64,000 nucleotides of DNA, from assembly GCA_002347095.1 (NCBI GenBank), contig DDWZ01000028.1, forward strand, positions 124,001 to 188,000, in the 5' to 3' direction. The translations under genes and the position numbers were made by a program. The stretch comes from Desulfobulbaceae bacterium UBA2273 (GTDB lineage: Bacteria; Desulfobacterota; Desulfobulbia; Desulfobulbales; Desulfurivibrionaceae). This document shows positions 55,136 through 63,453 of the stretch, piece after piece. The notes under the pieces are model-generated. The model searched no databases. It was not told the origin of the DNA and saw only the letters and a list, made by a program, of their open reading frames with translations. How positions within the stretch are numbered: the stretch's first letter is position 1; every line of letters begins with the position of its first letter.

Positions 55136-56008
55136 TTACTTGAGCATTTGCTCTTTTTTGAGGCCGAGTTCTTTCACCATGTTGCGAATCATCTCGTAGT
55201 CTGCGGGCTTGACTGCGTCATAGCGCACAATGTTGCCGTAGCCGCTCACCTTGATATCCTTGTGGGCATTGATGATGGCATCCTGGATTTGCTTCTTCAG
55301 GTCGGCGGGCAGATCGCCGCGATAAACCAGGGGCGAGCCGGGCAGGTCAGGGGACTCTAGTAGCACGCGGTTGGATTCCTTGGTGATCAGCCCCTTGGCG
55401 AGCATCTTAGGGTAGGTGATGTCGTTGTCGGCGGCAGCGTCCACGGTCTTGTTCTTGACGGCCAGTTCGGCGGCGTCATGGGAACCGGCATAGGTGAATT
55501 TGCCGAAGAACTGCTCCGGCATCATCCCGGTTTCCTTCTTTATCATATAGGTCGGCATCAGCCCGCCGGAAGTCGAAGCCGGGTCGACGAAGGCAACGTT
55601 TTTGCCTCTCAGATCCTTCAGTGACTTGGCGGGAGAATCGCCGGGCACCACGAAGATGCTACGATAGGTGCTTTTGCCGCTTTCGTTCACGCCGACGGCA
55701 AACGCCTCGGCGCCTGCTTCCTGCTCCGCCAGATAATAGGAGAGCGGTCCGAACCAGGCGATATCGACACGTTTTTTCTTCATCGCCTCTATGACCCCGG
55801 TGTAGTCGGTGGCGGTGAATACCTTCACCTTCTGTCCCAGTTTCTTCTCGAGATGGGCGCGCATGGGCTCAAACTTGGCGACCATCTCCTCGTTGTTCTC
55901 GGCCGGAATGAGGCCCATCACGATATCCCGGGCAAACGCGGATGTCCCGGTGGTCAACCCCGCCATAACCACACAGGCCGCGCACCATTTCTTCAGCTTC
56001 TGATTCAT
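55136..56008 (-). CDS. phnD: Phosphonate-binding periplasmic protein PhnD
   Basis: A 290-residue solute-binding protein with signal peptide (to TSAFAR). Family motifs: VMGLIPAENNEEM, TATDYTGVIEAMKKKRVDIAWFGPLSY split around DYTGVIEAM, and the ligand-binding VDPASTSGGLMPTYM followed by AGSHDAAELAVKN. It delivers phosphonates to PhnCE. A PhnF-type operator and a Pho box lie upstream, making this the likely first gene of the main phn transcript. Confidence 0.95.
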   Translation of the reverse strand: MNQKLKKWCAACVVMAGLTTGTSAFARDIVMGLIPAENNEEMVAKFEPMRAHLEKKLGQKVKVFTATDYTGVIEAMKKKRVDIAWFGPLSYYLAEQEAGAEAFAVGVNESGKSTYRSIFVVPGDSPAKSLKDLRGKNVAFVDPASTSGGLMPTYMIKKETGMMPEQFFGKFTYAGSHDAAELAVKNKTVDAAADNDITYPKMLAKGLITKESNRVLLESPDLPGSPLVYRGDLPADLKKQIQDAIINAHKDIKVSGYGNIVRYDAVKPADYEMIRNMVKELGLKKEQMLK

Positions 56009-56049
56009 TTTTTGTTTCTCCTTTCTTGATTCGTTAAGGGATTGCTATA

Positions 56050-56063
56050 GATGTCTAGACATC
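56050..56063. promoter_or_regulatory. Operator for PhnF upstream of phnD
   Basis: A perfect 14-bp palindrome, GATGTCTAGACATC. The GTCTAGAC core matches operators of HutC/PhnF-type GntR regulators. It lies about 14 bp downstream of the predicted -10, where a bound repressor would block transcription. Confidence 0.75.
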
Positions 56064-56076
56064 CAACAGTTTGGTT

Positions 56077-56136
56077 ATCTTACTCAGTGATTGTTACTTT
56101 GCAGTTAAATGCCGATTAGGAGTCGGTTAAGTATTT
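56077..56136 (-). promoter_or_regulatory. Pho box and -10 element for the phnD operon
   Basis: Plus-strand GTTA, GTTA, ATTA and GTTA begin at 56093, 56104, 56115 and 56126, exactly 11 bp apart. On the minus strand TAACAATC is followed after 6 bp by -10 TAAGAT (56077-56082), the same spacing as at pstS. Confidence 0.82.
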
Positions 56137-56169
56137 CGTCTGCGTGTCGAGCTGAGCTGGTGCAATAAC

Positions 56170-56895
56170 TTATGGATTTATACGTAACTGAATTCTGTCG
56201 GCGCGAAATCTGGTTATGGCGTACTCGACAGGAGTGCCGTTGCTTTCAAGCACATTCAGACTTTTTACTCGCAATACCGGTCGAGTCTGGGCGATGCTCA
56301 AAAGCTTCGCGTCATCGCCTTGCGGAAATACTGCCGTCACAAGGCTTTCAGTGCGGCGCAAACGGCCATGCCGCTCCATAAGCCACTCATGCACCGAGCC
56401 GCCCGAATAGTTACGCAATGTCTCGCCATAGGGAACCAGCGGCAAAAAATGCGAGATCACGCACAGCGGAACCCCATCAACGCTACGAAGAGTTTCGATC
56501 CACAACACAGACGCATCACCAGTAAGCTTCAGAACCCTGGCAACACCAGCAGAGGCCGCCACAATCATTTTCCTTGCCACCTTACTGTCAGTGGACATCC
56601 CGAGGTCAGCCAGCGTCTGAGTAAACCGCGTGCCGGCGCCGACTCGATAGTCGAGCAACCGGTCCGCTACAAAAACCCCAACCCCATGCTGCCGTTCCAG
56701 CATTCCGGTGGATATAAGTTCGTCCACGGCTCTACGCAAAGTATGACGATTGACCCCAAAGCGTTCAGCCAGCTCACCTTCCGGTGGCAGCCGGTCTCCG
56801 GACTCTCCCTGCTTAATGAACTCATGCTCCAGAAGGTGTGCGATCTGGGCATAGATCGCGGTCCCGTTATCACGCTCAATGGCATACAGACTCAT
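56170..56895 (-). CDS. phnF: GntR-family transcriptional regulator PhnF
   Basis: A 241-residue regulator. The N-terminal winged helix has GDRLPPEGELAERFGVNRHT and ELISTGMLERQHGVGVFV; the C-terminal UTRA ligand domain follows (RFTQTLADLGMSTDS, PLCVISHFLPLVPY, PVEYAITRFRADRIQL). It is expected to repress the phn genes until a phosphonate or pathway intermediate binds. ATG 56895 has GAGG 7 nt upstream; GTG 56907 is an alternative. A 161-bp spacer to phnD carries its operator and a Pho box. Confidence 0.93.
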   Translation of the reverse strand: MSLYAIERDNGTAIYAQIAHLLEHEFIKQGESGDRLPPEGELAERFGVNRHTLRRAVDELISTGMLERQHGVGVFVADRLLDYRVGAGTRFTQTLADLGMSTDSKVARKMIVAASAGVARVLKLTGDASVLWIETLRSVDGVPLCVISHFLPLVPYGETLRNYSGGSVHEWLMERHGRLRRTESLVTAVFPQGDDAKLLSIAQTRPVLRVKSLNVLESNGTPVEYAITRFRADRIQLRINP

Positions 56896-56912
56896 AACAA
56901 ACCTCACAGGTA

Positions 56913-56928
56913 TGGATGTCTAGATGTG
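56913..56928. promoter_or_regulatory. Second, imperfect PhnF operator upstream of phnF
   Basis: TGGATGTCTAGATGTG shares ATGTCTAGA with the perfect operator at 56050-56063 and sits 18 bp before the phnF start, suggesting autoregulation. Confidence 0.6.
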
Positions 56929-57053
56929 TGTGAAAAGTGGAAGATGGTCGCCAATTATTTTGCTCGCTGGTAGCATTGTTCATGGTCACAATCAAATTTC
57001 AACAGCGCACTGGTATCCAAGCATGTGGCGCTACCATCCTGGAAAATTGCGTA

Positions 57054-57106
57054 ATTATGCACCCTGATTGTTAGAGTGTTATTAGGGGTTCGTCAGAAGT
57101 TGAATA
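57054..57106 (-). promoter_or_regulatory. Pho box and -10 element upstream of phnF
   Basis: Plus-strand GTTA, ATTA, GTCA and AATA begin at 57070, 57081, 57092 and 57103, 11 bp apart. On the minus strand TAACAATC, a 6-bp gap and -10 CATAAT follow. The sequence is nearly identical to the pstS promoter at 42746-42798. Confidence 0.8.
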
Positions 57107-57205
57107 GAAGATGGAGGCGATGCAGCCTGAGGCAAAACCGCTGAAGATCTAATCGTACTTGGACAATTCCCATGTAGTATCCTTTTATTCTCATATTTCT
57201 CCTTC

Positions 57206-57242
57206 GCCCCCCTGTCAGAGCATCGACAGGGGGTATTTTTTT
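57206..57242 (+). terminator. Rho-independent terminator without an upstream gene
   Basis: The stem CCCCCTGTC / GACAGGGGG with loop AGAGCATC is followed by TA and seven T residues. It closely matches the terminator at 44451-44488, yet no plus-strand gene lies upstream of it here. Confidence 0.8.
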
Positions 57243-57253
57243 GAAGAAGAAAA

Positions 57254-57295
57254 TAACCTCTCCGTAATCATTCCCTAACAGACGGGCGGTATTGT
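57254..57295 (+). promoter_or_regulatory. Pho box and -10 element for the chemoreceptor/c-di-GMP block
   Basis: TAAC, TAAT and TAAC begin at 57254, 57265 and 57276, 11 bp apart. TAACAGAC is followed after 6 bp by -10 TATTGT (57290-57295). The layout equals the other Pho promoters in this window. Confidence 0.75.
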
Positions 57296-57343
57296 GCTCG
57301 CAAAGGAAACACATTCACCACAACCGCATATGGAGGCTATCGC

Positions 57344-57587
57344 CATGTCCTGCAAACATCTTCTTCGTTACAGCCACAGCCCGCAAATCTGGTCCGTTGC
57401 CAGTTGTTCCGCCAAAAACACCCCCTACGTCCCCAGTCTGCGCGAGCTGGAAAGCTATTGCCAAAACGGCAGGCATATCGTGTGCCCCGCCTATCTCTTC
57501 TCCTTCGAGATGGGGTGCGTGGCGCCGGAGGGCGCTGTCGGACCCGGAATCGTGGCCAGGCAGTCGAACCAGCGAAAAAACGCGTAA
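57344..57587 (+). CDS. Small Cys-containing protein
   Basis: An 80-residue predicted cytosolic protein with five Cys residues (3, 21, 39, 47, 58). The block VPSLRELESYCQNGRHIVCP resembles short Cys motifs I recall from deltaproteobacterial small proteins, possibly metal binding. GGAGG lies 9 nt before ATG 57344. It is the first gene after a Pho promoter and ends 29 bp before the chemoreceptor, so co-expression is likely. No function assigned. Confidence 0.62.
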
Positions 57588-57616
57588 CCGATTCATTAAT
57601 ACAGGGGGGATGTGTC

Positions 57617-59191
57617 GTGCGGTGGAATCTAAAAAACAAGCTTGGTTTTTTCTTTGTCTTTATCATGCTGGCCGCAGGGGTTGGGATGGGGGTGCTGTAC
57701 ACCATTTCGATAAACACCCAGCAGCGTCTTATCTCCGGCGCGAGCCAGGCAACCGAGGGCATCAAGGTTTCCGGGGAGGACGGCATCGACAATGTCCTCC
57801 TGGTCCGGGAGCTGCAGACGGCTCTGTTGGGGCAGATGCTGCAATGGAAAAATTTTTTGGTGCGCGGCCAGTTTCAGGATATGCGGCAGAAATATGAGCA
57901 GGAGCTGGCAAAGGGCGACACCCGGATCACCGCCATGCTGGGCGCGGCCCGGCGCGCCTTTGCCCACGATGCGGCAAGCCTTGACCAACTGCAAAAAATC
58001 ACTGCGGAATATGACGGGTTCAAGCGGCAGATGGGTACCGCCCGGGGCATGATGGAGTTCCACGACAGCTATTCCGAAGGGATCCGGGCCGCGGATCAGT
58101 ACACCGGCGACAAGGGGACCGAAGCCATCGCCATGACCCGCGCCCTGGCGGAGCAGATTGCCAGGCAGACAGGGGTGCGCACCGGCGAGGCCATCGCCGC
58201 GGTGGGAACCGACCATGATACCTTGTTCAGGCAGGCGAAAACCCTTTCTCGTCTCGCTCTTGCCGGGGCCGGGCTCGGTGTTTTCGGCGTCTTCCTCTTC
58301 ATCCTTTTTTACCTTGGCCGCAAGGTGATCCAGCCCATCATGCAGATAAAGGAACGCTTGCAGGGCGTGGTGGAGCAGGTCTATGAGGAATCCACCCAGT
58401 TGTCCGCCTCAAGCCTGAGCCTGGCGGAAGGGGCGGGGCGCCAGGCCGCCGGGGTGGAAGAGACCGGGGCCTCCATCGAGCAGCTCCTCGGGCAGACCCA
58501 CGCCAACAATGAAAGCGCCAGGCAGGCCAGCGCCCTATCCAGGGAGATGCAACAGGTGGTGCGGGAAGGCGGAGAGCAGATGGCGATGATGCTGCAGGCC
58601 ATGCAGGAGATCGAAGGCCAGTCTTCCGAGGTAATGAAGATCATCAAGAACATCAACGCCATTGCCTTTCAGACCAATCTGCTGGCGCTCAACGCCGCGG
58701 TGGAGGCGGCCAGGGCCGGCGAGGCCGGGGCCGGATTCGGGGTGGTTGCCGATGAAATCCGGAGGCTGGCCCATAATGTGGCTTCTTCCGCCAAGGAGAC
58801 CGGCGACATCATTCAAAACAATATCGAGAAGGTCAAGCAGGGTAGCGTGCTCTGCGAAACCCTGGACAAGGCGTTTGTCGAGATCCACCAGGGTATTGCC
58901 AAGGTGAACGAAGAGGTGCAGAACATCGCCCAGGCCAGTGACGAGCAGGTTATCGGCATCCGGCAGGTGAGCGCGGCCATGGGCGAGATCGACACGGTGA
59001 GCCTGGCTGCTTCGTCCGAGGCGGAAGAGGCGGCGAGAACCGCGGCGGAGTTGCGAACGCAGGCCGTGGAGCTGCGCCGCATTTCAGGGGCGCTGATTAC
59101 CCTGATCAACGGGCAAGAGGAAGCGGCGGCGGAAGCGGGCTGGGCGGAGGAAGAATCCGCGGAGTTTGTTCCCCGGTTGGTGGCCGCATGA
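57617..59191 (+). CDS. Methyl-accepting chemotaxis protein
   Basis: A 524-residue receptor. TM1 lies at about 10-31, a helical periplasmic sensor at about 32-210, and TM2 at about 213-235. The cytoplasmic signalling region has the highly conserved hairpin NAIAFQTNLLALNAAVEAAR and GFGVVADEIRRLAHNVASSA. No clear HAMP domain and no C-terminal CheR pentapeptide were seen. The GTG at 57617 follows GGGGGG. The stop overlaps the next gene (ATGA). The Pho box upstream suggests it is made when phosphate is scarce; the ligand is unknown. Confidence 0.9.
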   Translation: MRWNLKNKLGFFFVFIMLAAGVGMGVLYTISINTQQRLISGASQATEGIKVSGEDGIDNVLLVRELQTALLGQMLQWKNFLVRGQFQDMRQKYEQELAKGDTRITAMLGAARRAFAHDAASLDQLQKITAEYDGFKRQMGTARGMMEFHDSYSEGIRAADQYTGDKGTEAIAMTRALAEQIARQTGVRTGEAIAAVGTDHDTLFRQAKTLSRLALAGAGLGVFGVFLFILFYLGRKVIQPIMQIKERLQGVVEQVYEESTQLSASSLSLAEGAGRQAAGVEETGASIEQLLGQTHANNESARQASALSREMQQVVREGGEQMAMMLQAMQEIEGQSSEVMKIIKNINAIAFQTNLLALNAAVEAARAGEAGAGFGVVADEIRRLAHNVASSAKETGDIIQNNIEKVKQGSVLCETLDKAFVEIHQGIAKVNEEVQNIAQASDEQVIGIRQVSAAMGEIDTVSLAASSEAEEAARTAAELRTQAVELRRISGALITLINGQEEAAAEAGWAEEESAEFVPRLVAA

Positions 59192-61065
59192 GCCAGGCAG
59201 CGGAGGTCTACATGCTGGGAAAAGAGAGGGGGCGCAGTGGGTTTCAGCCCGGCAGGATATCGCGGGCAGAGATTCTGGATCTTCTTGATAACAATGGCCT
59301 CACCGCCTGGTTCCAGCCTGTTTTTTCCCGGCGCACCGGGGAGATCTTCGGGTATGAGGCCTTGGCCAGACTGCGGCAGACTGGAATCCTGCCCTTTGAT
59401 ATCGGGGAGCTTTTTCAGCGAGCCCAGGCCGAAGGGCTCATCTCGACTCTCGATATGCTGTGCCGGGAAAATGCCTTCTGCCGGGCCGGGGAGCTGGGTT
59501 TTGCCCAGAGGAACGCTTACCTGTACGTGAATATCTGTCCTGCCACCCTCATGCATCCCGATCACCGGGGCGGCGCCACCGACCGCTTGGCCGAGGAGTG
59601 CGGCATCCCCAAGGAGCGGATCATCCTGGAGATCACAGAGCAGGAGGCGATCCGCAATTATGATGTGTTCAAGAAGTCGGTGGAGTACTACCGGAAGCGG
59701 GGATACAAGATCGCCATTGATGACTTTGGCGTGGGCTACGGCGGGCTGAAGATGCTTTCGGTCATCGAGCCTGATTTCCTCAAGGTGGACCGGCATTTCA
59801 TCACCAATATCGACCGGGACTCCTTCAAGCATAATCTGGTGGACGCCATTGCCACCGTGTGCCACAAGCTCGGCATCACCGTGATCGCCGAGGGGATCGA
59901 GCGGCCGGAAGAGCTGGAGGCCATTGCCCGGTTCGATATCGATCTGCTCCAGGGGTTTCTGCTGGAACACCCCGGGCCGGAGCTTTCCCGCCAGCACCTC
60001 GCCCCGCTGGTTGTCCGGGAGGATGCCTCGTACTGCCCGGAAGCCCCGGGCGAGGCCTGCACCATCGGTGCCACGGTCAAGTACATCGAGCCGCTTTCTC
60101 CGCAACACTCCCTCATGACCGCCCACCAGCGGTTCATGGAGGATGTCAAGCTGCAGGGCATCCCGGTGGTCGATGACCAAAGGGTGCTGGGCATGCTGAA
60201 CCGCATGCATTTTCTGGAAAAACAGATGGTCGGCCCCCATGGCTACGGTTTTGCCCTCTCCGCCCACCGGGCGGTCAAGGACGTGCTGGGGGACGATTTT
60301 CTCCTGGTTGAAGCGGCCACGCCCATGGAGGAGGTGGTGCGAAGGATCAAGGCCCGCCGCGGCAGGCATCTCTACGATGATATCTGCGTGGCCCGAAACG
60401 GCAAATATCTCGGCACCGTGGCCATCAACGCCCTGCTTGAGGCCATCACCCGGAAAAGCATCCAACTGGCCAAGGGGGCAAACCCCCTGTCCGGTCTGCC
60501 GGGCAACGAATTCATCCAACGCACCGTGGCCACCTTTCTGCAGCGCAAGGTCAACTTCGACGTCTGCTACATCGATATCGACGACTTCAAGCCCTACAAC
60601 GATTATTACGGCTTTGAAAAGGGCGACCAGGTCATCCAGCGGATCGGCAAGCTCATCGTCGATATCGTCCAGCCCGGGGTCAACGACCGATTTCGCTTTG
60701 TCGGCCATATCGGCGGGGATGATTTCATCGTCATCACCCGGCCCCATGCCTCCCAGCAGATCTGCCGGGAGATCATCGATGGTCTGAGGGGGCTGCTGCC
60801 CGAGTTTCATGGGGAGGAGGAGTTCAGCCAGGGGCATTATTATGCCCGGGACCGGCAGGGGGAGCAGCGCAGGTTTGCCCTGCTGTCGCTCTCCATCGGC
60901 ATCGTCAGCACCGAGGAATGCCCGGTGAATTCATACGCGGAGCTGGCTTTTCTGGCCTCCGGGGTCAAGCGGGCGGCCAAGCAGGAGAAAGGCTCGTCCA
61001 TCGTCCGCAACCGGCGGGAGGAAGTCCGGTCGGAGATGTTGCTGGAAGACGCAAAAGCCGTGTAA
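59188..61065 (+). CDS. EAL-CBS-GGDEF protein (c-di-GMP turnover)
   Basis: A 625-residue cytosolic protein. The EAL domain (about 25-275) keeps its catalytic set: EAL at 57-59, YVNICPATL, EITEQE, IDDFGVGYG, FLKVDR, AEGIER and LLQGFLL, so phosphodiesterase activity is plausible. A CBS-pair-like region (about 310-430) follows. A GGDEF domain comes last, with GGDDF at 509-513 and no RxxD inhibitory site upstream; it may be an active cyclase or a GTP-binding regulator. It is translationally coupled to the chemoreceptor. Confidence 0.88.
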   Translation: MSQAAEVYMLGKERGRSGFQPGRISRAEILDLLDNNGLTAWFQPVFSRRTGEIFGYEALARLRQTGILPFDIGELFQRAQAEGLISTLDMLCRENAFCRAGELGFAQRNAYLYVNICPATLMHPDHRGGATDRLAEECGIPKERIILEITEQEAIRNYDVFKKSVEYYRKRGYKIAIDDFGVGYGGLKMLSVIEPDFLKVDRHFITNIDRDSFKHNLVDAIATVCHKLGITVIAEGIERPEELEAIARFDIDLLQGFLLEHPGPELSRQHLAPLVVREDASYCPEAPGEACTIGATVKYIEPLSPQHSLMTAHQRFMEDVKLQGIPVVDDQRVLGMLNRMHFLEKQMVGPHGYGFALSAHRAVKDVLGDDFLLVEAATPMEEVVRRIKARRGRHLYDDICVARNGKYLGTVAINALLEAITRKSIQLAKGANPLSGLPGNEFIQRTVATFLQRKVNFDVCYIDIDDFKPYNDYYGFEKGDQVIQRIGKLIVDIVQPGVNDRFRFVGHIGGDDFIVITRPHASQQICREIIDGLRGLLPEFHGEEEFSQGHYYARDRQGEQRRFALLSLSIGIVSTEECPVNSYAELAFLASGVKRAAKQEKGSSIVRNRREEVRSEMLLEDAKAV

Positions 61066-61097
61066 ACGGGAAAAAAGCAGAGAGGAGGTCGCAGGCA

Positions 61098-61520
61098 ATG
61101 CAGACAATGCAACGGGGCGAAGGCATGATCCAGCAGGAACCCGGCATGGTGCTGGTGGTCGAGGACGACGAGGATATCGCCCACCTGCTCTGTTATTCGT
61201 TGCGGAAAAAAATGGTGCCGGTGGCCGTGGCCCATGACGGCCTGACGGCCTTTGCCCTGGTGGAGCAGTTGCGTCCCGCCCTGGTTCTCCTCGATCTCAT
61301 GCTGCCGCGCATTGACGGGCGCGAGGTGTGCAGGCTGATCCGTTCGCACCCGGACCGGGACCTGGCCGGAACCCCGGTGGTCATGCTCTCCGCGCTCGGT
61401 ACTCCGGAGGATATTGAAAAGGGGATGGGGCTGGGCGCCAATGCCTATTTCGCCAAGCCCTACTCGGTGAAGGATGTGGTCTCGGCCACCATGGAGTGGC
61501 TTGGGGCCGGGGAGAAGTAA
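61098..61520 (+). CDS. Single-domain response regulator
   Basis: A 140-residue lone receiver with acidic VVEDDED, Asp66 in LVLLDLMLPRIDG, Ser in VVMLSALG and Lys in AYFAKPYS. No output domain. AGAGGAGG precedes ATG 61098. It is 32 bp after the EAL/GGDEF gene and ends the Pho-promoter block. It could convey kinase input to that enzyme or to the flagellar switch, which is inference. Confidence 0.9.
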   Translation: MQTMQRGEGMIQQEPGMVLVVEDDEDIAHLLCYSLRKKMVPVAVAHDGLTAFALVEQLRPALVLLDLMLPRIDGREVCRLIRSHPDRDLAGTPVVMLSALGTPEDIEKGMGLGANAYFAKPYSVKDVVSATMEWLGAGEK

Positions 61521-61546
61521 CTGCGGTGCCTTTCGCGGGAGGCTTG

Positions 61547-61580
61547 TTCTCCCTCTCGGTCATGAGGCCGAGAGGGAGAA
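61547..61580. terminator. Hairpin between convergent receiver gene and ptxD
   Basis: A 13-bp perfect stem (TTCTCCCTCTCGG / CCGAGAGGGAGAA) with an 8-nt loop lies between the two convergent genes. It lacks a long T tract on either strand, so termination is likely but not certain. Confidence 0.6.
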
Positions 61581-61597
61581 ATCGTGTGCCGACACGT

Positions 61598-62632
61598 TCA
61601 CCCTGTTTTTCTGTCGCAGGCTTCGCTGGTCATACATTTGCTTCCGGGTTGGTTGAGCGCACCCTGTGGGGTTTTTCCGCCCAAGGCCTGCAAGATATTT
61701 TTTGCCGCCTCCATGGCGATTTGCCGCCGTACCGTATTGACGGCGGAACCGAGATGGGGAGTCAGGAAGGTCTGTTTCCGGTTTTCAAGCAGGTTGCGGG
61801 GAATTGCCGGTGGCCGTTCATGCCAGGCCCAATCCTCCATGGCGAATACATCCGCGGCGTAGCCGGCCAATCGGCCGCTCGCAAGCGCCTCTGCCACCGC
61901 TTCTTCATCCACCACCGAGCCCCGGCCGGTGTTGATGAGAAAACTCCCTTCCTTCATCCGGGAAAGCGCCTCTTGATCGATCATCCGATGCGTTGCCTCC
62001 GTTAGTGGCAGGATGACCACGGTGAAATCGCTCTCCGCGAGCAGTGTCTCCAGGGGGGTGAAGGTCAAGCTCAGGTGCTGCTCCTTGATCGGCGGGAGCC
62101 GTTGCTGGTCGAAATAGATAAGGCGGGAGCCAAATCCTTGCAGGCAACGGGCGGTTGCCTGCCCCACGGCCCCCATGCCGATGATGCCGACGGTGCTGCC
62201 GGACAGGCCGGTTCCGTACAGATGCGGCCGCCATCCCTGAAAGCGATCGCTGCGAATAAAACGATCTCCCTCCTGCATATGGCGTGACAACCCGATCATC
62301 AGCCCGACGGTCAGCTCGGCAGTGGGAATGGTCAGCAGATCCGGGACATTGGTAAACCAGATGCCCCGGTCGGTGCAGGCCTGCACGTCGAAATTGTCGT
62401 AGCCCTTCAGGGCGGCGCCCACTACTTCCAATTCCGGGCAGCTATCAAGGAAATCGCCGTCGATACTGTCCGGCATGAAGACCATGATTCCTTGTGCATC
62501 CCTGCACATGGCGCGGAGCTGTTCCGGCGGCCACGGCTCAGTGGTCATATTGGCCACCACCTCGCAGGATGAAGAAAGCAGATCAAGAACTTCCTGGTGG
62601 ACATGTTGGGTAATGACAACTTTTTGTTTCAT
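61598..62632 (-). CDS. ptxD: Phosphite dehydrogenase PtxD
   Basis: A 344-residue D-2-hydroxyacid-dehydrogenase-family enzyme expected to oxidise phosphite to phosphate with NAD+. It aligns along its length with Pseudomonas stutzeri PtxD as I recall it, including MxFMPD (Met53), ALKGYDNFD (Lys76), FQGW (Trp134), Tyr139, RGSVVDE (Arg237), MEDWA (Glu266) and PHLGSAV (His293). Rossmann motif GMGAVG is present and Asp175 replaces the NAD-selecting Glu175. ATG 62632 has AGGAG 6 nt upstream. It sits directly after ptxC. Confidence 0.93.
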   Translation of the reverse strand: MKQKVVITQHVHQEVLDLLSSSCEVVANMTTEPWPPEQLRAMCRDAQGIMVFMPDSIDGDFLDSCPELEVVGAALKGYDNFDVQACTDRGIWFTNVPDLLTIPTAELTVGLMIGLSRHMQEGDRFIRSDRFQGWRPHLYGTGLSGSTVGIIGMGAVGQATARCLQGFGSRLIYFDQQRLPPIKEQHLSLTFTPLETLLAESDFTVVILPLTEATHRMIDQEALSRMKEGSFLINTGRGSVVDEEAVAEALASGRLAGYAADVFAMEDWAWHERPPAIPRNLLENRKQTFLTPHLGSAVNTVRRQIAMEAAKNILQALGGKTPQGALNQPGSKCMTSEACDRKTG

Positions 62633-62641
62633 CAACTTCTC

Positions 62642-63439
62642 CTATTTGAAACGTTTGCGTAGATGGATGCCAATGCCGTCGACCATGGTGACCGCGGCAA
62701 GGATAACCAGCAGAATGGCGGTTACCTCCTGGTATTGCATGAGACGTAGAGAACCCATCAACTCGAAGCCGATGCCGCCGGCGCCCACCATGCCCATGAC
62801 CGTGGAGGCCCGGAAATTGTATTCCCAGCGATAGATCGTGACGTCTGCTATCTGGGGTAGCACCTGGGGGAGCACCCCATGGGTAACGACCTGGAGCGCG
62901 GTAGCCCCGGCGGAACGCGTCGCTTCCAGGGGTTCTTCCGCCACATGTTCGATCGCTTCGGAGATGAATTTGCCAACCATGCCGATGGAATGAAGGCCCA
63001 GGGCGAGAACGCCCGGCAAGGCGCCAAAACCCACGGCCGCCACGAAGAGTATTCCCAAAATCAGTTCCGGCACCGACCGCAGCCCGTTGAGGATGGCGCG
63101 GGCCATCTGGTAGACGACCGGATGCGGTGTGGTGTTGCGTGCGGCAAGCAACCCAAGCGGTATCGAGAAAAAAACCGCGATGGCTGTTCCGGCGATGCTC
63201 ATTGCCAGGGTGTCGAGCAAGGGTTTGAGCCAGGTTTTTGCCGCGCTGAAATCGGGCGGCATCCCTTCTGCCATCAGGCTGACAATGGAGGGAACTCCCT
63301 CGTACAGACGCTGGGGGTCGAAAAGCCCTGTATAGATGGAGAACCCGCAGATCACCGCGAGAATGCCAGCGCTCAGCGCTAAAGTCTTCCGCCACTGGCG
63401 TTGCTGTTCATCCAGAATGTCCGAGTATGCTTGCCGCAT
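62642..63439 (-). CDS. ptxC: Phosphite ABC transporter permease PtxC (PhnE family)
   Basis: A 265-residue permease. Motifs SIPLGLLAARNTTPHPVVYQ, RSVPELILGILFVAAVGFG, GKFISEAIEHVAEEPLEATR and GMVGAGGIGFEL place it in the PhnE/PtxC family. Its position between a PhnD-like binding protein and ptxD makes phosphite the most likely substrate. It is distinct from the two phnE genes of the C-P lyase locus. The stop is 9 bp before the ptxD start. Confidence 0.88.
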   Translation of the reverse strand: MRQAYSDILDEQQRQWRKTLALSAGILAVICGFSIYTGLFDPQRLYEGVPSIVSLMAEGMPPDFSAAKTWLKPLLDTLAMSIAGTAIAVFFSIPLGLLAARNTTPHPVVYQMARAILNGLRSVPELILGILFVAAVGFGALPGVLALGLHSIGMVGKFISEAIEHVAEEPLEATRSAGATALQVVTHGVLPQVLPQIADVTIYRWEYNFRASTVMGMVGAGGIGFELMGSLRLMQYQEVTAILLVILAAVTMVDGIGIHLRKRFK

Positions 63440-63453
63440 GCGTTTTCCCCTTT

